The position numbers and the translations under genes are program-made. Shown piece by piece: positions 1 to 5,860 of a stretch of 12,136 nt of DNA. Source of the DNA: CAYOBW01 sp964402115 (GTDB lineage: Bacteria; Verrucomicrobiota; Kiritimatiellia; UBA8416; CAYOBW01); contig CAYOBW010000214.1 in the NCBI GenBank assembly GCA_964402115.1, positions 1-12,136 of the forward strand, read 5' to 3'. Each line of letters opens with the position of its first letter. Position 1 is the first letter of the stretch. The notes beneath the pieces were generated by a model. It was given only the letters and a program-made list of their open reading frames with translations. It did not search any database and was not told the DNA's origin.

Positions 1-10
1 GAAGGGGCCG

Positions 11-36
11 GTCCGCCGCCTCACGGCGGCAGCTAC
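11..36 (-). repeat. REP-like hairpin 1
   Basis: Read on the minus strand: GTAG head, stem CTGCCGCC, loop GTGA, stem GGCGGCGG, then AC. All eight stem positions pair, one as a T-G wobble. Relative to the copy at 172-197, one stem pair has changed from C-G to G-C. Confidence 0.75.
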
Positions 37-69
37 GGGGAGGGAAGGGAAGAGGGACGTTCCTCCCCC

Positions 70-95
70 GTAGCCCCCGCGGTGACGCGGGGGAC
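70..95 (+). repeat. REP-like hairpin 2
   Basis: Read on the plus strand: GTAG head, stem CCCCCGCG, loop GTGA, stem CGCGGGGG, then AC. The innermost stem pair is G-C where the copy at 172-197 has C-G. This double change keeps the 8-bp stem perfect. Confidence 0.75.
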
Positions 96-113
96 GGGGT
101 CGTGAAGGGGCCG

Positions 114-139
114 GTCCGCCGCCTCACGGCGGCAGCTAC
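114..139 (-). repeat. REP-like hairpin 3
   Basis: Identical to the element at 11-36 and displaced by exactly 103 bases: GTAG head, CTGCCGCC/GGCGGCGG stem and GTGA loop on the minus strand. Confidence 0.75.
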
Positions 140-171
140 GGGGAGGGAAGGGAAGAGGAATGTTCATCCCC

Positions 172-197
172 GTAGCCCCCGCCGTGAGGCGGGGGAC
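172..197 (+). repeat. REP-like hairpin 4
   Basis: GTAG head, perfect stem CCCCCGCC/GGCGGGGG, loop GTGA, tail AC. It begins about 20 bases from the fucosidase stop codon, so it is the first hairpin met by transcripts leaving that gene and is a plausible 3'-end structure. No T-tract follows on the minus strand. Confidence 0.75.
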
Positions 198-217
198 AGG
201 GCTCGCGCAGCGGTCGT

Positions 218-1987
218 TCACTTCGCCGGCGTCAGCGACAGCGTGCGCAGGTTGAGGGGGCTCCAGCCTTTGTCCTGGGGCGCGACCACGAGCTTCTGCT
301 GGCCGGCGGCCTTGATTTCGACCTCGCCCAGGCTGGCCTGCCGGAACTTCTCGTAGCTGCCGGTGGACTCCAGTTTGGCCGGCGTCTTCGCGTCGCCCAA
401 GCCGACACTGAACTGGGATGCGCCGGTGCTGGCGTAATCCAGGGCCACGGCGTAGCGTCCCGGTTGCGCGGCGTTGAAATCCCAGGAGACGGTGACCTTC
501 GGACTGATCCAGAAGCCGATGTGATCGCCCTGCAGCTTGGCCTCGCTGCCGAGGTGGTTGTGGATGTCGGCCGTGGCGGCGGTGAGCTCGATCACGCCCT
601 TGGCATCGGGGCCGGGCAGCATTTTGGCGACATCGGGCGCGCCGTCGAGTTCCACGGCCACGACGCTGGCGATGGCATCGGGCGCCTGGGCCGGAAGCTT
701 GACGACAACGCTTTCACCCTCGTTGGCCGCCTCGACCGGCACGCCGCCGGCCAGAAGCTTCGCGCTCTTGACCTTGGTTCGCAGGCCCGGCAGGGTCAGC
801 TTGCCGTTGGCCGGCCAGTCGAAGACGTGCAGGAAGAGGGTTGCGCCCGTCTCCGTCACCTTCTTGGTGCAGCGGCCCCAGGTCAGCTTGGCGAAGGGCG
901 ATGCGGTGGAGCCGTAGATGGCCGCGCCGTTGACGTCCATCCATTTGCCGACCTCGAGCAGCCGGTCGATGCTGGGCTGCGGGATCTCGCCCTCGGCGGT
1001 TGGGCCGACGTTCAGCAGGTAGTTGCCGCCCTTGCTGGCGATGTCGATCAGGTTGCGGACGAGCGTCTCGGTGGACTTCCAGTTGTGGTCGTAGCTCTTG
1101 AAGCCCCACGTGCCGTTCAGGGTCATGCAGGTTTCCCAGTCGCGGTCCTTGAAGCCGGTGGCCGGGATGTGCTGTTCGGGGGTCTCCGTGTCGCCCCGGT
1201 AGCCGCCGCCCAGGCGGTTGTTGTGGATGATGCCGGGCTTGAGCTTGAGCAGCGGCAGGAGTTTCTCCGCGCGCTCCTTGTTCATGTCGGTGGGCGTGTC
1301 CCACCAGAGCACGGCGGGGAACTCGCCGTAGCTGGAGAGGATCTCCTTGACCTGCGGCACCGCCACCCGGTCGATGTACTCGTCCATGCTGCGCTTTTGG
1401 GCCGCATCCCACTTGCCGCCGGAGGCGGAGCCGCCGTTGTTCCAGTCCTGCGCCTGCGAGTAGTAGAAGCCGAGCTTGAGGCCGTGCTTGCGGCAGGCGT
1501 CGGCCAGCGGCTTGAGCAGGTCCTTCCCGTACGGGGTGCAGCCGATGCCCCAGTTGGTTGCGGCCGACGGGAACAGGGTGAAGCCGTCGTGGTGCTTGGA
1601 GGTGATGACGATGTACTTCATGCCCGCCTTCTTGGCCACCTGCACCCAGGCGTCGGCGTCGTACTTCACGGGGTTGAACTGCCTGGCGTAGGCCTGGTAC
1701 TCGGCCATGGGGACCTTGCCGCGGTTCATGATCCACTCGCCGATGCCGCCGATCTGCTTATCCTTGTAGGTGCCGGCCGGCACGGCGTAGACGCCCCAGT
1801 GGATGAACATGCCGAAGCGGGCTTCCCGCCACCATTGCATGCGGGCGTCACGTTGCTCCCGGGTTTCGTTCGCGTACGGATCCGCGGACTCCGCCGGCGC
1901 TTGCGCCCGGGCCTGGGCCGCAACGCCCAGCCAGCAACCCAGCGCCGCGGTTACCGTCAGCCGGCCAAATGCAGAGATACGATGCAT
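218..1987 (-). CDS. Secreted alpha-L-fucosidase, glycoside hydrolase family 29
   Basis: A 589-aa exported enzyme predicted to remove alpha-L-fucose from glycans in the periplasm or outside the cell. The ATG at 1987 has an excellent Shine-Dalgarno (AGGAGGTG, 5-nt spacing), and a signal peptide follows at about residues 1-30 (hydrophobic core, then Ala-X-Ala sites). GH29 hallmarks are FGMFIHWGVYAVP near 58-70, KHHDGF at 131-136, VLWWDTPT with Asp230 as likely nucleophile, WETCMTLNGTWGF around 284-296, and SKGGNYLLNVGPTAEGEIP around 318-335. The acid/base residue cannot be fixed by eye. Residues after about 480 form a separate beta-rich tail, possibly carbohydrate-binding. The gene lies 82 bp after the SHOCT lipoprotein, with REP-like hairpins in the gap and another cluster after its stop. 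In-frame upstream codons reach back to 2122, but the poor N-terminus and lack of an SD there argue against an earlier start. Family call is firm; the natural substrate is not. Confidence 0.95.
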   Translation of the reverse strand: MHRISAFGRLTVTAALGCWLGVAAQARAQAPAESADPYANETREQRDARMQWWREARFGMFIHWGVYAVPAGTYKDKQIGGIGEWIMNRGKVPMAEYQAYARQFNPVKYDADAWVQVAKKAGMKYIVITSKHHDGFTLFPSAATNWGIGCTPYGKDLLKPLADACRKHGLKLGFYYSQAQDWNNGGSASGGKWDAAQKRSMDEYIDRVAVPQVKEILSSYGEFPAVLWWDTPTDMNKERAEKLLPLLKLKPGIIHNNRLGGGYRGDTETPEQHIPATGFKDRDWETCMTLNGTWGFKSYDHNWKSTETLVRNLIDIASKGGNYLLNVGPTAEGEIPQPSIDRLLEVGKWMDVNGAAIYGSTASPFAKLTWGRCTKKVTETGATLFLHVFDWPANGKLTLPGLRTKVKSAKLLAGGVPVEAANEGESVVVKLPAQAPDAIASVVAVELDGAPDVAKMLPGPDAKGVIELTAATADIHNHLGSEAKLQGDHIGFWISPKVTVSWDFNAAQPGRYAVALDYASTGASQFSVGLGDAKTPAKLESTGSYEKFRQASLGEVEIKAAGQQKLVVAPQDKGWSPLNLRTLSLTPAK

Positions 1988-1992
1988 GGTTA

Positions 1993-2000
1993 CACCTCCT
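1993..2000 (-). promoter_or_regulatory. Strong Shine-Dalgarno deciding the fucosidase start
   Basis: The minus strand reads AGGAGGTG, five bases before the ATG at 1987. This near-perfect anti-SD match rules out the longer in-frame start at 2122. It lies three bases downstream of the GC hairpin at 2003-2029 in transcript order, so that fold could affect ribosome access. Confidence 0.85.
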
Positions 2001-2002
2001 GT

Positions 2003-2029
2003 GCAGCCCCCCGCCGTGCGGCGGGGGAC
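2003..2029 (+). repeat. Intergenic REP-like hairpin 5
   Basis: Closely related to the 172-197 element: head GCAG instead of GTAG, one extra C, stem CCCCCGCC/GGCGGGGG, loop GTGC, tail AC. It lies between the lipoprotein stop and the fucosidase Shine-Dalgarno, where it could act as a partial terminator or a 5'-leader structure. Confidence 0.65.
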
Positions 2030-2051
2030 CTGCCTGCCGGGCCGTGCAAGC

Positions 2052-2073
2052 GCAGCCGGGAACGCCGGCCTAC
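2052..2073 (-). repeat. Degenerate REP-like element overlapping a stop codon
   Basis: The minus strand begins GTAG, of which TAG is the lipoprotein stop codon. A 5-bp stem, GCCGG/CCGGC, follows with a short loop. It faces the 2003-2029 element in inverted orientation, giving a BIME-like pair. The core differs from the other copies, so family membership is tentative. Confidence 0.4.
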
Positions 2074-3068
2074 TTGCCCAGCGCCGAGTTGAGAATCTGC
2101 GCCTGGCGCTCCTTGTAGACATCGTCGCCGATCAGGCCGCGGTCGAAAAGATCCTTCAGCTCCTTGAGCTGCGAGGTGGCCTGGTCGCTGACGCCCTTCG
2201 CGTCGCCGACCTTGCTCGTCACCTGCGAGGCCTTGTCGCCGACATTGGACACCTGGTTGTCCACCGCCGACTTCGCGTCCGACACGGAAGGCGGATTCGA
2301 GGCCTTGTCCATGGTGCCCTGCAGCCGCTCCTGCAGGCTCGGGCCGCGCTCCGTGGGCGCCACGGGCGCCACCGGTTCGGTGGTAACCGCCTCCGGGCGG
2401 CGGTAGTCGCGTGGATCCTGCCACTGTCCCGGCTGCTCCTCGACATGCCGCACGCGCTGCGCGGGCGGGGCGTACGAGTCGTCGATGGTGCCGTCCTCGC
2501 GGTAGTTCCGCGCATACTGGCCGGGGCTGAGCTGGCCGCAGAGCACCTTGAGCGCGAGCACGAGGTTGTGTACGGTGTCGCGGCGGACGTTGACGTCCGG
2601 GATCATCTCGCCGATCGTGAACGCCTCCTCGCCCTTGTCGCCGTAGTCGTTCTTCGTGCGATAAGTGAACGTGACGAAGTACCCGATGTACCCGCCGGTG
2701 TTCATCCGGTTCTCCTTGACCGTGACCGCCCTGAGCGCGTGCCAGGGGATGTCGATGTGCTCTTCGCGCTTCAGCTTGCCCTTGCGGAAGGAGGTCGCGG
2801 AGCCGGCGACCTCGATGCGCGTGTCGCGCGCGAGCTCGTACTGGAGGAGGTCATAGCGGAAGCGTTCGTCGCCGACCTGGAAGGTGCTGTCGACGATCAG
2901 CCCCTTGTCCTTGATGACCTCGGCGTTGCGGGCGTACTGCAGCCGCGTCAGCGTATCGTGCACGATGAACCGCGCTTCGCGCACAGTCGGGCGCCAGCTC
3001 ACGCACCCGGCTGCGAGACATGCCGCCGCCAGCCCTGCACCCATCCACCGTCCTGCCTGCCTGTTCAT
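2070..3068 (-). CDS. Lipoprotein with C-terminal SHOCT-like motif
   Basis: A 332-aa predicted lipoprotein of unknown function. The N-terminus has a short hydrophobic stretch ending LAAGC, with Cys22 as likely lipidation site, so it should sit in the envelope. Residues about 55-170 look like a compact beta-rich domain, perhaps PH-like (IPWHALRAVTVKENR, then GGYIGYFVTFTYR). Residues about 200-250 are Pro/Arg/Glu-rich linker. Residues about 250-300 are polar with repeated SxVGDKAS / SKVGDAKG segments, probably helical. Residues about 300-326 contain LKELKDLFDRGLIGDDVYKE, matching the SHOCT pattern of a short helix, a Gly-Leu-Ile turn and an acidic-aromatic helix. The ATG has GGAGG seven bases upstream. 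It is the third gene of a likely operon, 47 bp after the smaller lipoprotein. Lipidation and SHOCT are well supported; the middle-domain fold is an inference. Confidence 0.85.
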   Translation of the reverse strand: MNRQAGRWMGAGLAAACLAAGCVSWRPTVREARFIVHDTLTRLQYARNAEVIKDKGLIVDSTFQVGDERFRYDLLQYELARDTRIEVAGSATSFRKGKLKREEHIDIPWHALRAVTVKENRMNTGGYIGYFVTFTYRTKNDYGDKGEEAFTIGEMIPDVNVRRDTVHNLVLALKVLCGQLSPGQYARNYREDGTIDDSYAPPAQRVRHVEEQPGQWQDPRDYRRPEAVTTEPVAPVAPTERGPSLQERLQGTMDKASNPPSVSDAKSAVDNQVSNVGDKASQVTSKVGDAKGVSDQATSQLKELKDLFDRGLIGDDVYKERQAQILNSALGK

Positions 3069-3115
3069 AGTTCGTCCTCCCGTTGCCGAATCGCACGGCT
3101 GTCGTTACTGGCCGC

Positions 3116-3667
3116 TCAATAGTTTTCCAGGGGTTGCTGCCGCCGGTACTTCTTGGGGCCCACGTAGTAGATGCCGTTGCGGTCCAGCATGAACTTCAGG
3201 TTCTGCTTGCGCGGGAACCACCAGCGCGAGCGGTGCAGCGGCACAACCTCGCGCCGCGGGTCGCGCAGCTGGTTGCCGGCGGGCTGCACGCCGGGCAGGT
3301 CGGCCAGGGTGAAGAGGTCGGCCGCGCCGCTGATGTCCCAGCGCCGCCAGATGGGGTCGTTGCGCTGGAGTATCAGGGTGTCCGCCTTCTGTCCGCCAAA
3401 GGCCATCAGGTGCTTGTCCAGCCGGGTCATGCGCCGGTTGGGGTTGAAATAGTCGGAGACGGCCATCCGCTCGAAGACGCGGCTGTCGAGAGGGTCCAGC
3501 GCGACGAGATGCACTTCGACCGACGGGTAAACCCCCGCCGCGTCGGCCATGGTTTCAGCCATGGAAACGGTCACCGTGTGCGGCGCGATGTGCGACGCGC
3601 AGCCGGTCGTGAATGCCAGGCCCGCCACGCATCCCGCCCTTACCAGCCAGCCGATTGCCCCTTGCAT
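3116..3667 (-). CDS. Small predicted lipoprotein of unknown function
   Basis: A 183-aa protein with a signal sequence ending FTTGC, Cys23 being the predicted lipidated residue. The mature part starts with an extended beta-strand region (PSVEVHLVALDPL, residues about 48-60) and continues with DYFNPNRRMTR, NDPIWRRWDISGAADLFTLA and DPRREVVPLHRSRWWF. It ends in a strand NLKFMLDRNGIYYVG. The start is supported by GAGG six bases before the ATG. It lies between the kinase-like gene (46 bp upstream) and the SHOCT lipoprotein (47 bp downstream), so all three probably act together at the envelope. The size, lipobox and opening strand loosely recall TssJ lipoproteins of type VI secretion, but no other secretion gene is present and I do not assert that identity. 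Confidence 0.85.
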   Translation of the reverse strand: MQGAIGWLVRAGCVAGLAFTTGCASHIAPHTVTVSMAETMADAAGVYPSVEVHLVALDPLDSRVFERMAVSDYFNPNRRMTRLDKHLMAFGGQKADTLILQRNDPIWRRWDISGAADLFTLADLPGVQPAGNQLRDPRREVVPLHRSRWWFPRKQNLKFMLDRNGIYYVGPKKYRRQQPLENY

Positions 3668-3685
3668 GTGTTCCTCTCCCTTCTC

Positions 3686-3703
3686 CCGGGGCCTCCGCCC
3701 CGG
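3686..3703. repeat. GC-rich hairpin in the 46-bp gap between kinase-like and lipoprotein genes
   Basis: A perfect 7-bp inverted repeat, CCGGGGC/GCCCCGG, with a 4-base loop. It sits just after the stop of the 662-aa protein and before the lipoprotein SD. No T-tract follows on the minus strand, so it is more likely an mRNA-processing or translation-tuning structure than a full terminator. Confidence 0.45.
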
Positions 3704-3713
3704 TCCGCTGCGC

Positions 3714-5702
3714 TCAGGGCGCGCGTGCCGCGCCCGTGACCTTCGTTCCCAGTTTGGCCGCCAGCGCGTCGAGCACGCCGCAGACCTCGCGGTTATCCTG
3801 CCAATCCGTGACGATCAGGCTGCGCGTGAGCCGCACGAGCCGCTCGGCTTCGGCGACGGCGCGCTGGAAAACGTCCTGCAACGCCCTGGCGGGGGCGTCG
3901 CCGTAGTCCCGGCACGTGCTGTGGGTGCTGACGCCGGGCAGCATGCGGATGAGCATGGCCAGCGTGTCCCACCAGACGGTGGCGGGCAGCGCGGCGAAGG
4001 CCTCCGCGGACGACAGCTCGGCTTCGAGCAGCCGGTGCGGCCCCAGCGCTTCCGCCCAGCGCGGGTCCTGCGCGAAGCGCTCGCCCAGCCGCGCGGACAG
4101 CTCCCCGCCGCCGTCCTTGCCGGCTTCGCGGGCCAGGCTCGTCAGCTCGTCCAGCGCCACGGCGAGCCGCGACCGGCTGTTGACCAGCAGGGTGCGCACG
4201 CCGATGACGGCCAGGGCGTACAGGTCGCACGGCGAGCTCAGGAAGGGGAAGACTTCGAACGGGATGTTCTGCAGCGGCGCGCCCTCGGCGGCGCTCAGCT
4301 CGGCTTTGCGCGGCTCGCCCAGGCGCTGCCCGACCGTGCGGAAGCGCCACTCCCCGTAGGCCAGGGCGCGGTCCTGCTCCAGGGTCGCGTACAGGTCCAT
4401 TGCCGTGTCCTTGAGATTGATCCGGAACCACACCAGATCGTGGCGGTCCACGGCGATGTCCTCGCGCGGCTGGAAGGTGCCCTCGACGATGGCGCCGCGG
4501 CGCGGCTCGTCGAAGACGCGCCGGATGCGCAACACGCCGCGGCCCCGGGCCGCCACGCCCGCGGCCGGTCGGTAAACGGAGACGTCGCGCTCGCGCGCCC
4601 GGAAGTAGTACTGGGTCTCGCTGTCCGTGATCGGCAGGATGGCCGCGTCGCCGGCGTCGGTGAGCGTCGTCTGCGTGGTCCAGAGGAAGGGCAGGGTCTC
4701 GTCCGCGCCGCCGCAGCGCACGCGGAAGGAATCCGCCGTGAGGTTCAGCAGCGGGCGCTGCTGCTGCTGGACCACGTCGCGGGTCAGCCGGAAGAGCCGG
4801 GCGAGCAGGCACAGTTTCAGGTGCAACGCTTCGACGAGCCGGCCGTGGCGCCCCTGGCCGGCCAGGAAAAGTCGCCCCGGCGCATCCTCGTGGCCCAGCC
4901 TCGTGCCCGCCTGCTCGGGATCGAGATGCTCGCGACCGTGCAGGACGCCCTGCCAGGCGGCGCCGCTCAGGACGTCCACGTAGTCGTTCAGGCTGAGCGG
5001 ATAGTAGGGACGCACGAGCAGCAGGCCGCCTTCGAGGTTGAACGGCACGACGCGTTGGCCATAGCCGGGCAGCTGGCTGGTGCGGATCGTGTGATCGTTG
5101 GTCGGCGCCTCGGGCGTCGTCGGCGCGAAGATGACCGCGCCGCTCTGGCCGTGGCGGATGCAGAGGTAGCGGTGCAGGGTGGTGCGGTAGGGGGGCAGGC
5201 CGTGCAGCTGGAGCAGCGCATCGTCCTCGCACAAGCGCCACGGCGCGTTCTCCGCGGGGTCCGTGGGCACGAGCGGCTGCCCCTTGTCGAGGTCCAGCAG
5301 CAAGGGCGGGGGATGACTGCTCTCCCAGCCGGTCTCGAGCAGGCCGCCGGTGTCGAGGCTGCCGAGCGAACGGGCGAAGGCGCTCCAGCGGGCGTCGAGT
5401 GTCGCGTTGGTCAGGGTTTCGCGGTAGGCGGCGGCCGTGCCGGCGATGCCCGCCACGGTCTGCACCCAGATCTCCACCCATTGCCGCACCTTGCCGGCCG
5501 CGTCCTGCACGGCGCCCAGATAGACCTTGCCGTCGAGGTTGTCGCGCAGCAGGACGAGGGAGCCCCCCACGCTGTCGGGTTCCTTGCGCGCCAGGACGGC
5601 CACCCGCAACGGGGCCTCTCGCTGCTCCGGACTGAGCGCGATCGTCATGTACCCGGCTGGCACCGTGGTACCGGTGCAATCGAATTGCGGAACGCTTGCC
5701 AT
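3714..5702 (-). CDS. Large cytoplasmic protein resembling a degenerate protein kinase (pseudokinase-like)
   Basis: A 662-aa protein without signal peptide or membrane segment; I do not recognise a named family. Several stretches line up in order with protein-kinase landmarks. GGLLLVRPYYPLSLNDYVDV (225-244) resembles the hinge and helix D. RPLLNLTADSFRVR (316-329) sits where HRDLKPxN should be. EVFPFLSSPCDLYALAVIGV (483-502) resembles the APE-to-DxYSLGV region. The HRD aspartate and DFG motif are missing, and roughly 110-140 residues (about 345-480) are inserted where the activation segment would lie. If this reading is right, it is a catalytically dead kinase fold with N-terminal (1-170) and C-terminal helical (515-662) extensions. 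The ATG has GGGGGAG about five bases upstream and a good promoter ahead. It leads a likely operon with two lipoprotein genes. The CDS is certain; the fold is a motif-level inference. Confidence 0.88.
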   Translation of the reverse strand: MASVPQFDCTGTTVPAGYMTIALSPEQREAPLRVAVLARKEPDSVGGSLVLLRDNLDGKVYLGAVQDAAGKVRQWVEIWVQTVAGIAGTAAAYRETLTNATLDARWSAFARSLGSLDTGGLLETGWESSHPPPLLLDLDKGQPLVPTDPAENAPWRLCEDDALLQLHGLPPYRTTLHRYLCIRHGQSGAVIFAPTTPEAPTNDHTIRTSQLPGYGQRVVPFNLEGGLLLVRPYYPLSLNDYVDVLSGAAWQGVLHGREHLDPEQAGTRLGHEDAPGRLFLAGQGRHGRLVEALHLKLCLLARLFRLTRDVVQQQQRPLLNLTADSFRVRCGGADETLPFLWTTQTTLTDAGDAAILPITDSETQYYFRARERDVSVYRPAAGVAARGRGVLRIRRVFDEPRRGAIVEGTFQPREDIAVDRHDLVWFRINLKDTAMDLYATLEQDRALAYGEWRFRTVGQRLGEPRKAELSAAEGAPLQNIPFEVFPFLSSPCDLYALAVIGVRTLLVNSRSRLAVALDELTSLAREAGKDGGGELSARLGERFAQDPRWAEALGPHRLLEAELSSAEAFAALPATVWWDTLAMLIRMLPGVSTHSTCRDYGDAPARALQDVFQRAVAEAERLVRLTRSLIVTDWQDNREVCGVLDALAAKLGTKVTGAARAP

Positions 5703-5740
5703 GCTGCTCCCCCTGGCCCTTCTGGCCTTCCTGGTGCCAA

Positions 5741-5769
5741 AATCTAGAGCGCAGGCAGGGGGATGTCAA
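5741..5769 (-). promoter_or_regulatory. Sigma-70-type promoter of the kinase-like/lipoprotein operon
   Basis: On the minus strand a perfect -35 TTGACA (5764-5769) is followed by a 17-bp spacer and TAGATT (5741-5746), four of six matches to TATAAT. Transcription would start near 5734, leaving a leader of about 32 bases that carries the purine-rich SD. AT-rich sequence around the -10 stands out against the GC-rich surroundings. Confidence 0.7.
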
Positions 5770-5771
5770 GT

Positions 5772-5818
5772 CCGCCAGCGCCAGTCCGCCTGCGATTCTC
5801 TTAGCGGCTCGCTGGCGG
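5772..5818. repeat. 9-bp inverted repeat upstream of the -35 box
   Basis: CCGCCAGCG (5772-5780) and CGCTGGCGG (5810-5818) are exact reverse complements 29 bases apart, just upstream of the promoter at 5741-5769 and downstream of the 1040-aa gene's stop. It could be a weak 3' hairpin for that gene or a regulator site. In such GC-rich DNA chance occurrence is also possible. Confidence 0.35.
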
Positions 5819-5860
5819 GGCCGCGAACCGTCCGCGGGCGGATCCGCGCCGTCTCCGCGG

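Larger units (their letters stand above)
1..206. repeat. Two tandem copies of a ~103-bp unit made of inverted REP-like hairpins
   Basis: Copy 1 spans 1-103 and copy 2 spans about 104-206. The first 55 bases of the two copies are identical; the second halves differ by substitutions and a one-base deletion. Each unit holds a minus-strand hairpin, a purine-rich spacer and a plus-strand hairpin, so it can also fold as one long stem. The array starts at the window edge and may continue beyond it. It lies directly downstream of the fucosidase stop codon, where it could end transcription or protect the mRNA 3' end. The layout resembles BIME-type clusters of REP elements; that assignment is by form, since no REP-associated transposase is present here. 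Confidence 0.85.

Noticed and set aside
1..206. CRISPR array
   Set aside because: Only two long tandem units with conserved interiors and no unique spacers of regular size; the structure is REP-like instead.
464..2092. Long open frame on the plus strand opposite the fucosidase
   Set aside because: Antisense to a clear GH29 gene; low-complexity Ala/Gly/Val/Arg-rich translation without domains, as expected from codon bias in GC-rich DNA.
3116..3667. Type VI secretion lipoprotein TssJ
   Set aside because: Only the lipobox, the size and one opening strand are suggestive. The rest does not align by eye, and no other tss gene is in the window.
3549..5747. 732-aa open frame on the plus strand opposite the kinase-like gene
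   Set aside because: Shadow frame rich in Arg/Gln/Ala with no recognisable motif. The minus-strand gene has the promoter, SD and ordered motifs.
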